Assembly: GCF_018617855.1 (NCBI RefSeq)
Contig: NZ_JACSKY010000004.1
Span: 124,001-188,000 of the forward strand
Reading direction: 5' to 3'
Origin: Exiguobacterium qingdaonense
Lineage (GTDB): Bacteria > Bacillota > Bacilli > Exiguobacteriales > Exiguobacteriaceae
Length of the DNA stretch: 64,000 nt
Positions 34,552 through 42,002 of the stretch are shown here, piece by piece; position 1 is the first letter of the stretch, and every line of letters begins with the position of its first letter. Under the pieces are notes generated by a model that saw only the letters and a program-made list of their open reading frames with translations, searched no databases and had not been told where the DNA came from. The translations under genes were made by a program, and so were the position numbers.

Positions 34552-35751
34552 TTATAAGTTGAACCGGGCCGCAATGGCTGCGACTGCCGCTTCTACATCT
34601 TGATCTTGAATCGTATAGGAAATACTGATTTCAGATGTCGTGACTTGGTAGAATGGAATCCCGATCTCGCGGAATGTCGCAAAGAGTTCTGAGGCGACAC
34701 CTGTCGCGTCCCGCATGCCGATCCCGACGACCGAGATTTTTGCGTGTTCCGTGTGGCGGTCGATTTTGATTTGCGGCCAGGTCGCCATCAACTCCGCGAG
34801 TGCTTCTTCTAAAAAAGCCTCTTCGTCGAGCGGACACGTAAACGATAGGAACACTTCCCCGTCAAACGCCGTCTGCGAAATCATATCGATGTTGACGTGG
34901 CGTTCTGACAATCGTTCAAAGATGTCCGCGACCCCGGCTGCCGTGTGCGGGATATGTTTGATTGAGACACTGAGTACGTTTTTGACGACACTCACACTCG
35001 TGACCGCTTTCTGTTCCATTGCTTGCGTCGTATCCATGATCCATGTTCCTCCTTCGCTCGAGAGCGTCTTTCCAACGAAAATATTCACATCATACTTTTT
35101 CGCGAGCTCGACGCTTCGCATCTCCATCACTTTGGAGCCGAGTGCACTCATCTCCATCATCTCATCGTAAGAGACGGTGTCTAGACGCTTCGCCGCCGGA
35201 TGAATCCGTGGGTCCGTCGTATACACCCCAGCCACATCCGTATAAATTTCACAACGTTGACTGAGGACGGCCGCGAGTGCGACGGCTGTCGTGTCCGAAC
35301 CACCGCGCCCGAGTGTCGTGACGTCTCCTGCTTCATTCACACCTTGAAAACCAGCGACAATCAAGACATCGTATTGACGCAACTTCTCATGCAACACTTC
35401 TTTACGAATCGCTTTGATTTTGCTCTTCGTATGGATGCCCATCGTATCGATTCCGGCTTGTTGCCCGGTGAGCGAAATGGCAGGTACACCTCTCGAGTTC
35501 AAAGCGATACTGAGTAAACTGATTGTCTGTTCTTCTCCGACGGCTAGTAGCCGATCGAGTTCACGAATCATCGGACGGTCCGTAATTTGTTTAGCAAGCG
35601 ACAGGAGCGAATCGGTCGTCTTGCCCATCGCCGATACGACGACGACCAATTTCTCACCTGTTGTGACGCGTGTCTGTAAATAGTCGGAAATGGCTTGTAT
35701 TTGATCGATTGTGGCAACGGAGCTGCCACCAAATTTCAGTACGGTTGTCAT
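34552..35751 (-). CDS. lysC: Aspartate kinase
   Basis: This 399-residue enzyme phosphorylates aspartate, the first step toward lysine, threonine, methionine and diaminopimelate. The N-terminal kinase domain opens VLKFGGSSVATIDQI, with ALGRGGSDTTAVALAA-type nucleotide motifs (here TLGRGGSDTTAVA), and two ACT regulatory domains lie in about 265-399. The ATG at 35751 follows GGTGGGG. The frame is open for 85 further codons upstream, but that stretch is the riboswitch and its terminator, not protein. The ACT domains suggest feedback by lysine, as in similar Bacillus kinases, alongside riboswitch control. Confidence 0.95.
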   Translation of the reverse strand: MTTVLKFGGSSVATIDQIQAISDYLQTRVTTGEKLVVVVSAMGKTTDSLLSLAKQITDRPMIRELDRLLAVGEEQTISLLSIALNSRGVPAISLTGQQAGIDTMGIHTKSKIKAIRKEVLHEKLRQYDVLIVAGFQGVNEAGDVTTLGRGGSDTTAVALAAVLSQRCEIYTDVAGVYTTDPRIHPAAKRLDTVSYDEMMEMSALGSKVMEMRSVELAKKYDVNIFVGKTLSSEGGTWIMDTTQAMEQKAVTSVSVVKNVLSVSIKHIPHTAAGVADIFERLSERHVNIDMISQTAFDGEVFLSFTCPLDEEAFLEEALAELMATWPQIKIDRHTEHAKISVVGIGMRDATGVASELFATFREIGIPFYQVTTSEISISYTIQDQDVEAAVAAIAARFNL

Positions 35752-35785
35752 CAAGTTCCCCACCTTCAAGATGTCTACCAACAGA

Positions 35786-36040
35786 AAAAGCGGCAGACCG
35801 ATAGGAAGCACTCTCCCTACGGCCTGCCGCTTGTACGCGCAGTTGAAAAACGATTCGTAAATCGTTCCGTAGATAGCGCTCCATGGTAGTTGACCATGGC
35901 AGTGTAGGCGTTGTTCACGACTACCCCAGCCTTCGTTCATACGCACGTGAACGTCGACTTCGGCGAATTTTCCCTTTCGACTTGGTCCGGAGTGCGTCCG
36001 TCTCAACCAAGCTTACTCATGTCATTCGCAACCTCTATCT
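35786..36040 (-). ncRNA. Lysine riboswitch (L box) with terminator, upstream of lysC operon
   Basis: The leader carries the lysine aptamer. GATAG (36039-36035) and CTATC (35876-35872) close the P1 stem, AGAGGTTGCG is at 36036-36027, AGTA follows in CATGAGTAAG, and GGGAAAATTCGCCGAAG ends at 35958. Downstream lies a terminator: AGCGGCAGGCCGTAGG at about 35831-35816 pairs with CCTATCGGTCTGCCGCT, followed by TTTTT. It should lower transcription of the whole eight-gene operon when lysine is abundant. The first conserved block has one extra T compared with the usual AGAGGTGCG. Confidence 0.94.
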
Positions 36041-36057
36041 GTCAGTTGTTAGTATTA

Positions 36058-36086
36058 GTTATAACAAAACCGTACCTTCTTGCCAA
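36058..36086 (-). promoter_or_regulatory. SigA promoter of the lysine operon
   Basis: TTGGCA (36086-36081), a 17-base spacer and TATAAC (36063-36058) on the minus strand place the transcript start about ten bases before the riboswitch P1 stem. Confidence 0.65.
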
Positions 36087-36123
36087 CCTTTTTTTAGAAA
36101 AATGGGATATTTCAAAAAAAGAG

Positions 36124-36552
36124 TTAGCATGTTTTTTTCATCATTCGATGTGGGATGAACGCATCCATAAATTCATCGCCAAACGCCTCATACCCGATTT
36201 TTTCATAAAATGGGAGTGCTGTCAGTTGTGCGCCTAATCGTAATTCGACCAACCCTTGACGTTTCGCGACACGTTCGACCTCGTTCATAATATCCTTCGC
36301 ATATCCTTGTCCCCGCGCCGACTGAATCGTCGCCACCCGCTCCACTTTTCCGACCTTTGCATCGACGGGACGAAGGCGTGCCGTCGTCACAGGCTCGGAG
36401 TCCAGAAGACCGACAACATGTATACACGCATCGTCTAGGTCGTCATACTCTAAACTCGGATCGATTCCTTGTTCCTGGATAAATACGATCTCCCTTACTT
36501 GTCTGGCTTGTTCAATCAACATTGTGTCTTTTCCAGATTGAATCGTCAACAT
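36124..36552 (-). CDS. GNAT-family acetyltransferase (ElaA/YjcF-like)
   Basis: This 142-residue acetyltransferase has the acetyl-CoA-binding motif VERVATIQSARGQGYAKDIMNEVE (about 69-92) and the opening QARQVREIVFIQEQGIDPSLEYD, typical of the ElaA/YjcF subgroup. The last third, LRLGAQLTALPFYEKIGYEAFGDEFMDAFIPHRMM, matches that group. Its ATG overlaps the end of the AlaX-like gene by seven bases, so they are coupled. The natural substrate is unknown. Confidence 0.87.
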   Translation of the reverse strand: MLTIQSGKDTMLIEQARQVREIVFIQEQGIDPSLEYDDLDDACIHVVGLLDSEPVTTARLRPVDAKVGKVERVATIQSARGQGYAKDIMNEVERVAKRQGLVELRLGAQLTALPFYEKIGYEAFGDEFMDAFIPHRMMKKTC

Positions 36553-37706
36553 GGGAGCACCCCTTCCTGCAATCGTTCGACAATTTCTTTCATAGCCCGC
36601 TCCAGTTCCACCACGGATGTGAATCGTGCTTGCGCTTGTTTATGATTCCCGCCGCCGCGACCAATCTGCATCTGTTGTAGTGCTGCTCGGAGAAATGTAC
36701 CGACCGGGAGATCATGGGTCCCATCGTGCATGACAAACAGTTTGTTCGTGCCATAGTTGGCGCCGACCGCAATTCGACCAGTCGCTGCAATCTGTTCGAC
36801 AATTGCAGTCGTCAACGTCTCGGCTTCTGTACGTCCTACATGTAACGCCACATAGTTGTCCTCTTTTATAACGGCCTCTACTTTTGCTTTCGCAATTCGT
36901 CCTTCGAGCGCCTTAATCTCCCGCTCTCGTTCTAGACGGATCGTATGTTCTTCAATCACACGGGCCGCCACGGATTCATTCGTCGTCGAGAGCGTATGAT
37001 GGATTGAACGTAGCGCCTCACGTGCTCGTTGGGTCGCTTTTAGCGCCCGATTCCCGGCCACGTATGTCAATCGGATATTTCCTCTCACTTTTTTGAGCGT
37101 CGTCACTTGAATCATACCGAGTTGCCCAGTCGTTTTTACATGTGTACCCCCACACGCGTTATAATCAAGCCCTTCAATTTCAACGATTCGAATCATTCCT
37201 GTGCGGTCGGTTTCTTTCCGTAAGCGCGTCCGGTCTACTTCTGTTTCCGGAATCTCATAAACATGAATCGGATGGTTTTCAAAGATGAGTTGCTGTACCT
37301 CTTCTTCAAGTGCTTCAACTTGTGCCCAGTCCATCTCTGCCGTATCAATCTCGATGGATGAATCTTCTTCCCCGATTCCAAAGCTGAGCGTACGAATGCC
37401 GTGACGATCTTCTAATATTGCCGTCAAAAGATGTTGAGCAGTATGCTGAATCGAATGATCCCGTCTCACACCCTCATCGATTCGAGCCTCTACCGATGTG
37501 CCAGCAGGAAATGCTTCTGACAAAAGATGCCACACCTCACCATCCTTGATTTGTACATCCAATACATGATGCGTTCCAATCCAGCCCCGATCAGCCGGTT
37601 GTCCGCCGCCTTCTGCATAAAAAGGACTGTTCTTAAGTGTGTGCCAATACCCTGATTGATCCGTTTTAGTTGCAGTCACGATTGTTTCTAATGTGTGTTG
37701 ACTCAT
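36546..37706 (-). CDS. AlaX-type alanyl-tRNA editing protein with DHHA1 domain
   Basis: This 386-residue protein resembles the editing and C-terminal parts of alanyl-tRNA synthetase without the aminoacylation domain. It has NSPFYAEGGGQPADRG near the start, the zinc-binding HTAQHLL (about 90-97) and NACGGTHVKTTG (about 186-197), then a coiled region and a DHHA1 domain ending with GRGGGNHKQAQA. Such AlaX-L proteins hydrolyse serine (or glycine) wrongly attached to tRNA-Ala. The longer frame begins with GTG, but the ATG at 37706 has GGTGGAGGAG upstream. It forms an operon with a GNAT and is divergent from the GntR regulator. Confidence 0.9.
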   Translation of the reverse strand: MSQHTLETIVTATKTDQSGYWHTLKNSPFYAEGGGQPADRGWIGTHHVLDVQIKDGEVWHLLSEAFPAGTSVEARIDEGVRRDHSIQHTAQHLLTAILEDRHGIRTLSFGIGEEDSSIEIDTAEMDWAQVEALEEEVQQLIFENHPIHVYEIPETEVDRTRLRKETDRTGMIRIVEIEGLDYNACGGTHVKTTGQLGMIQVTTLKKVRGNIRLTYVAGNRALKATQRAREALRSIHHTLSTTNESVAARVIEEHTIRLEREREIKALEGRIAKAKVEAVIKEDNYVALHVGRTEAETLTTAIVEQIAATGRIAVGANYGTNKLFVMHDGTHDLPVGTFLRAALQQMQIGRGGGNHKQAQARFTSVVELERAMKEIVERLQEGVLPC

Positions 37707-37737
37707 CTTCTCCTCCACCTTTTCTCTATAATCTGTT

Positions 37738-37766
37738 CAGACAACTAGTTTAATTTCGTCTATAAT
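37738..37766 (+). promoter_or_regulatory. Putative SigA promoter of nagR
   Basis: CAGACA (37738-37743), a 17-base spacer and TATAAT (37761-37766) lie about 35 bases before the GntR-family gene. The -10 is perfect and the -35 is partial. Confidence 0.5.
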
Positions 37767-37801
37767 GAAACATACAACTTCTCAGTCAGGAGCGAAATGA
37801 T

Positions 37802-38530
37802 ATGTTAGAAATTGATAAACAGTCTCCGTTACCTATTTATTATCAAATTGAAGCGTACTTAAAGCAACAAATTGATGACGGATTGTTAAAGCCAGGAGAC
37901 ACCTTACCTTCAGAACGAGAATTTTCCGAACAATTTCAAGTCAGTCGGATGACGATTCGCCAAGCGATCATGAACCTCGTCAACGCCGGATATTTAAGGC
38001 GTCAAAAAGGACGGGGCACGTTCGTCGCGAGTCAGAAGATTGCGATGACATTATCCGGATTGACGAGTTTTTCTGAGGAAATCAAACATCGAGGGATGCG
38101 ACCGCTCAGTCGCCTCTTGTCGTACGAGATCATCCCTGCAACCGACCGCATCGCTCAGCAACTAAGCATCCCGAACCAGACACCCGTGTACGAAATGAAG
38201 CGGCTTCGACTCGCCGATGACAATCCACTTGCTCTCGAAACCGCATATATCCCCGTCCGTTTATTGCCTGCCCTGACGGAAAAGGACGCCACTGGGTCGA
38301 TTTATGCATACGCCGAACAACACGGCTTACGTCTGAAGAATGCCACGCAGACACTCGAAGCGCGAAGCGCCGATACCGAAGAAGCCACGTTGTTAACCAT
38401 TTCTCCAAATGCCCCGGTCCTATTGATTGACCAACGGACGTATCTCGAGGATGGCGAAATGTTTGAATATAGTCGTTCTCTCTTTCGTGGAGACTCGTAC
38501 TCTTTGACCGTCGCGATGGATCGCATATAA
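37802..38530 (+). CDS. nagR: GntR/HutC-family regulator, NagR (YvoA)-like
   Basis: This 242-residue regulator has an N-terminal winged helix (SPLPIYYQIEAYLKQQIDDGLLKPGDTLPSER, then VSRMTIRQAIMNLVNAGYL) and a C-terminal UTRA effector domain from about residue 85. The opening and length closely match NagR/YvoA of Bacilli, which represses N-acetylglucosamine genes until an aminosugar phosphate binds. The nagA-nagB operon is 1.5-4 kb away on the other strand and has a candidate site in its promoter. In B. subtilis nagR is part of that operon; here it is separated. Confidence 0.85.
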   Translation: MLEIDKQSPLPIYYQIEAYLKQQIDDGLLKPGDTLPSEREFSEQFQVSRMTIRQAIMNLVNAGYLRRQKGRGTFVASQKIAMTLSGLTSFSEEIKHRGMRPLSRLLSYEIIPATDRIAQQLSIPNQTPVYEMKRLRLADDNPLALETAYIPVRLLPALTEKDATGSIYAYAEQHGLRLKNATQTLEARSADTEEATLLTISPNAPVLLIDQRTYLEDGEMFEYSRSLFRGDSYSLTVAMDRI

Positions 38531-38688
38531 CGGACGAATCAGCATTACAGTTTCGGTCCACTTTTTGATTCATATAAAACCTAAAATATCGTTGTCTGTA
38601 CGGTGATGCCAAATTTTTTAGTGGAAACATCAACGACCAAATCAAATTCAAAGAAATCGCTCTGTCTTGAGATTAGCAACCATATAAA

Positions 38689-38720
38689 AAAACGCTCAGA
38701 AAATGAATTCTGAGCGTTTT
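38689..38720. terminator. Bidirectional terminator between nagR and the LCP gene
   Basis: A perfect 13-bp inverted repeat, AAAACGCTCAGAA and complement, has a six-base loop and A/T ends. The roughly 160 bases between the nagR stop and this hairpin show no further feature. Confidence 0.88.
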
Positions 38721-38726
38721 ACATGT

Positions 38727-39830
38727 TTATTGCGCTTCGTACGTCACTCCATACGGGTCTAACGTGTAAGATTCTAATTCTGTATCCGACATCGTTTCAA
38801 CTCGATTTCCTGCATCCGCTTGTTGGACACGATAACGCACTTCTTCAAGAAGTGGTTCGTTCAAGAAATAATAAAAGTGTCCATCATCTGCCCGAGCACC
38901 CTCACCGGTCAGTTGATACTGAACCGTATTATTCAATGCCCCGACATCTTCAATCAAACGCATATAGTCATTCGGTCCGAGTGTCGTCTGCATATTGTCA
39001 CCGACGGCTTTCAAGACCTTATCATAGTTATTGATGAGTGACGTGCCAAGTGATTGTTCGAGAACGGCGTTAATGACCTCCATCTGACGTTGTCCACGTC
39101 CGATGTCTCCGCGCGGGTCGTCGTATCGATTTCGGACGTAGGCGAGCGCCTCTTCACCAGAGAGTTGTTGAAGTCCCTGTTCGATTTGAACCGTCTCACG
39201 TGTCGCATCATAACTGTTTTGTTGTGATGAGAACGGGACATCGATTTCAACGCCACCTACCGCATCGATGAAGTCGACGAATCCTTGGAAGTTGAGAGAG
39301 ACGACATGATCAATTTCAATGCCGACCAAGTCTTCAATCGTGTTCGTCGCCATCCGCATCCCATTGTTTGGATTCGATTCATCCATCGAACCGAAGTAGT
39401 AGGCGTGTGTAATCTTGTCTTGGTCAAGTCCTGTCTTTCCGTAAGGGATATTATAACCCGTGTAGTCGATATTGACATATGAGTCACGCGGGATACTGAG
39501 CATCGTCGTCTGTTTTTCTTTCTTGTTCAAGATGACGACAATCATAACATCCGATCGTCCGAACTCTCCGCGCGCTTTCTTTTGAGGGGAGAGGTCCGTC
39601 CCTAAAACTAAGAACGACTCCGTATCTTCTTTATCAAAACGAGTCGGTTCCACCATCGGATCATCTTCTAACGTGACCTGGGTTCCGGACAACATATTGT
39701 GTGCTTTATAAAAAGCTGTACCGTAAATGCTAGACCCCACAATAATCGCAATCAGCACGAGGGAACTAAATACCTTATAAAACGCAGACGGACCTTTGCG
39801 CTGTCTACGAGTATGTGTTCTAGAATTCAT
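38727..39830 (-). CDS. LytR-CpsA-Psr (LCP) family wall-polymer ligase
   Basis: This 367-residue protein has a short basic cytoplasmic tail, one membrane helix (about 17-39) and an extracellular LCP domain. LCP enzymes attach teichoic acid or other polymers to peptidoglycan using undecaprenyl-linked donors. Family motifs are ESFLVLGTDL, GRSDVMIVVILN with the conserved Arg/Asp, TTMLSIPRDSYVNI, KITHAYYFG, and RNRYDDPRGDIGRGQRQ near residue 255. The ATG at 39830 follows AAGGAG; the longer upstream frame has no site and reads through the promoter region. It is monocistronic. Confidence 0.93.
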   Translation of the reverse strand: MNSRTHTRRQRKGPSAFYKVFSSLVLIAIIVGSSIYGTAFYKAHNMLSGTQVTLEDDPMVEPTRFDKEDTESFLVLGTDLSPQKKARGEFGRSDVMIVVILNKKEKQTTMLSIPRDSYVNIDYTGYNIPYGKTGLDQDKITHAYYFGSMDESNPNNGMRMATNTIEDLVGIEIDHVVSLNFQGFVDFIDAVGGVEIDVPFSSQQNSYDATRETVQIEQGLQQLSGEEALAYVRNRYDDPRGDIGRGQRQMEVINAVLEQSLGTSLINNYDKVLKAVGDNMQTTLGPNDYMRLIEDVGALNNTVQYQLTGEGARADDGHFYYFLNEPLLEEVRYRVQQADAGNRVETMSDTELESYTLDPYGVTYEAQ

Positions 39831-39945
39831 GATCGTCTCCTTCGAGTCAAAATATTGAGCTTCACTCATTATAGAGGAAAGTGTGAACTTTGTCGAAAAC
39901 GTTTTGATGACAATTTTGTTTCTTATATTTTCCCGTAGTTGAAAA

Positions 39946-39975
39946 CAAAAAAACCTACGGAAAATCTCCGCAGGT
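39946..39975 (-). terminator. Terminator after nagB
   Basis: ACCTGCGGA and TCCGTAGGT form a nine-bp stem with one wobble, followed by seven T residues on the minus strand. Confidence 0.85.
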
Positions 39976-39978
39976 CCA

Positions 39979-40743
39979 TTAAGTACGAATCGTGAAAAAC
40001 CGTGTTGCCGCTTCTTGTCCTCGTGCTTGAAGCGCTTCCGCACAACGAGATGCCGCTCTTTCATCGAGTACGACCGTTACACCTGGATGTGCTTGAAGGA
40101 TTGTAGCCGGCCAGTCGACCGTCGGCACGCTTTCAATCATGTGCTGTACCGCTTCCGCTTTCCGTTCACCTGTGGCGACAAGGATGATTTCACGTGCATT
40201 CATAATCGTGTCGAGTCCCATGGTGATCGCGTGCGTTGGAACATCTTCCAATCGATCAAAAAAGCGACGGTTAGCCTCTCGTGTTGATTCGGCGAGTTCG
40301 GTCACATGTGTCTTCGCATCAAGCGCTGTGCCCGGTTCATTAAATGCGATATGACCGTTTTCCCCGATACCAAGAAGTTGTAAGTCGACACCAAGCTTCC
40401 GGACGAGACCTTCGTAGCGAGCCGCCTCCGCTTCAGGGTCAGGTGCATCACCTTGAGGAAGATAACTTTGTTTGAACGGCACTTCGTCAAATAAACGATC
40501 TTTCATAAAGCGGTTGTAGCTTTGTGGATGCTCTGGTGACAGACCAATATATTCATCCAAATTGACACTCGTGATGTGACTACAATCGAGCGCATCTTGC
40601 TTAAACATTTGATACATCCCGACCGGCGTGCTGCCTGTCGCGAGACCGAGTACGAAGTCATGTTTCCCTGAAATCCGTTCTTTCATGAGCGAATAGGCGA
40701 TTCGTTCCGCGTCGTTCGCTGTCTTTGCGACTAATACGTTCAT
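39979..40743 (-). CDS. nagB: Glucosamine-6-phosphate deaminase
   Basis: This 254-residue enzyme converts glucosamine-6-phosphate to fructose-6-phosphate and ammonia. LGLATGSTPVGMY binds phosphate, LDEYIGLSPEHPQSYNRFM contains the catalytic aspartate, GIGENGHIAFNEPG is the conserved lid and LGLDTIMNAREI follows. The ATG at 40743 has a GGGAGGA site and overlaps the nagA stop by four bases. The longer upstream frame lies inside nagA and is not used. Confidence 0.95.
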   Translation of the reverse strand: MNVLVAKTANDAERIAYSLMKERISGKHDFVLGLATGSTPVGMYQMFKQDALDCSHITSVNLDEYIGLSPEHPQSYNRFMKDRLFDEVPFKQSYLPQGDAPDPEAEAARYEGLVRKLGVDLQLLGIGENGHIAFNEPGTALDAKTHVTELAESTREANRRFFDRLEDVPTHAITMGLDTIMNAREIILVATGERKAEAVQHMIESVPTVDWPATILQAHPGVTVVLDERAASRCAEALQARGQEAATRFFTIRT

Positions 40744-41888
40744 TTTTGTTCCTCCCGTTCGTAAACGATTTTTCCTTTGACGAAGGTCATCTGAACATGT
40801 GTCGTGGCATCCCACACGACAAGGTCTGCATCAAACCCTGGTTTGACTTCCCCTTTTGTCGTCAGTCCAAATTCTTTGGCCACATTCGTCGCGGTCATTT
40901 TGACTGCTTCTTCCACCGTACATCCCGTATATGTCTGGATATTCCGAAAGGCGGCGTCCATCGTCAAAACACTACCGGCAAGATTCCCGGCTTGAAGTCG
41001 CGCAGCCCCTTTCTCTACGATGACCGGTTGCCCCCCGAGCTCATACTGGCCGTCCGGTAGACCTTTCGCTCGCATCGCATCCGTGATGACGATCAATTCA
41101 TCTGCGCCTTTTAAACGGAACGCAAAATCGACCATCTCCGGACGACTATGAATCCCGTCCGGAATGATTTCTGCCATGACGCCTCTTTCTAACAAGCAAT
41201 ACCCGACCGTTCCCGGTTCCCGATGGTGCAACCCACGCATTTGGTTATACAAATGCGTCCCATGTTTGACGCCTGCCTGTTTATTGTCTTCAAACGTGGC
41301 ACTCGTATGACCCGCAGAACCGATGGCACCCGACTCACGAAGTGCCGCTTCAAATGCTCGAGCTCCCGGTCGTTCCGGTGCATAAGTGACAAGTCGAATA
41401 TGTCCGCCCGCAAGCTCTTGCCATTTCCGAAACTGTTCGGCATCCGGGTCGATTATATGCTCCGCCGGTTGTGCCCCCGCCATCTCGACATTGACGAATG
41501 GACCCTCTAAATGAATCCCGAGGAGGGTCGTATCTTGCGCTTCAATGACGTCTCGAACCGCCGCCAATGCGTGCTCAATCGCCTCTTTTGACTGCGTGAT
41601 CGTCGTCGCGAAAAAAGATGTGACCCCTTCTTGTAACATGCTTTCGCTCAATCGTCGAAGTCGCGATGCATCCGCATCCATCGTATCAACTTCGTATCCT
41701 CCATGGATGTGTATATCGATGAGCCCCGGTGTGACGAGTGCCCCAGCGACATCGATCACGTGCTCATCTTGTTGTTCAAATTGTTCCATCGGCCCAATCT
41801 CGTCAATCGTTTGGTCACTCCATTTGATGTAGCCTCGCTCCCACGTTTGTTCCGCCGATACGATATGGGCATTGATCAACGTCCCCAC
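40740..41888 (-). CDS. nagA: N-acetylglucosamine-6-phosphate deacetylase
   Basis: This amidohydrolase of about 382 residues removes acetate from N-acetylglucosamine-6-phosphate. VTPGLIDIHIHGGYEVDTMDA holds the first metal ligands, GIHLEGPFVN the catalytic-site glutamate, SAGHTSATFE a histidine, GTHLYNQMRG the substrate histidine and VITDAMRAKGLPDG the proton-relay aspartate. No ATG is well placed; a GTG at 41888 ten bases after AGGAG gives a normal N-terminus (MGTLINAHIVSAE), so I chose it. It forms an operon with nagB. Confidence 0.93.
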   Translation of the reverse strand: MGTLINAHIVSAEQTWERGYIKWSDQTIDEIGPMEQFEQQDEHVIDVAGALVTPGLIDIHIHGGYEVDTMDADASRLRRLSESMLQEGVTSFFATTITQSKEAIEHALAAVRDVIEAQDTTLLGIHLEGPFVNVEMAGAQPAEHIIDPDAEQFRKWQELAGGHIRLVTYAPERPGARAFEAALRESGAIGSAGHTSATFEDNKQAGVKHGTHLYNQMRGLHHREPGTVGYCLLERGVMAEIIPDGIHSRPEMVDFAFRLKGADELIVITDAMRAKGLPDGQYELGGQPVIVEKGAARLQAGNLAGSVLTMDAAFRNIQTYTGCTVEEAVKMTATNVAKEFGLTTKGEVKPGFDADLVVWDATTHVQMTFVKGKIVYEREEQK

Positions 41889-41937
41889 CGGTTCACCACT
41901 CCTTTTTGTTTTCTTCCATGTTATCATAACCGATAAA

Positions 41938-41966
41938 AGTATAGTTGTATAGACCAATTCAGTTAA
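41938..41966 (-). promoter_or_regulatory. nagA promoter with candidate NagR site
   Basis: TTAACT (41966-41961) and TATACT (41943-41938) are 17 bases apart on the minus strand. The spacer contains TTGGTCTATACAA (41957-41945), which resembles the NagR recognition element TGGTCTAGACCA at one half. Repressor binding in the spacer would block the promoter. Confidence 0.5.
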
Positions 41967-41969
41967 GTA

Positions 41970-41999
41970 AAAGATTGTTCACATTTGCGAACAATCTTT
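41970..41999 (-). terminator. Terminator after the MATE gene
   Basis: AAAGATTGTTC and GAACAATCTTT form a perfect 11-bp stem just after the MATE stop. The T tract is short, so termination strength is uncertain; it also abuts the nagA promoter. Confidence 0.7.
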
Positions 42000-42002
42000 G
42001 CA

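Noticed and set aside
35752-36006. 85-codon N-terminal extension of LysC
   Set aside because: It coincides with the lysine riboswitch and terminator and has no binding site; the ATG at 35751 gives the normal kinase start.
39831-40064. 78-codon extension of the LCP protein
   Set aside because: It reads through the nagB terminator and promoter region with no binding site; ATG 39830 follows AAGGAG.
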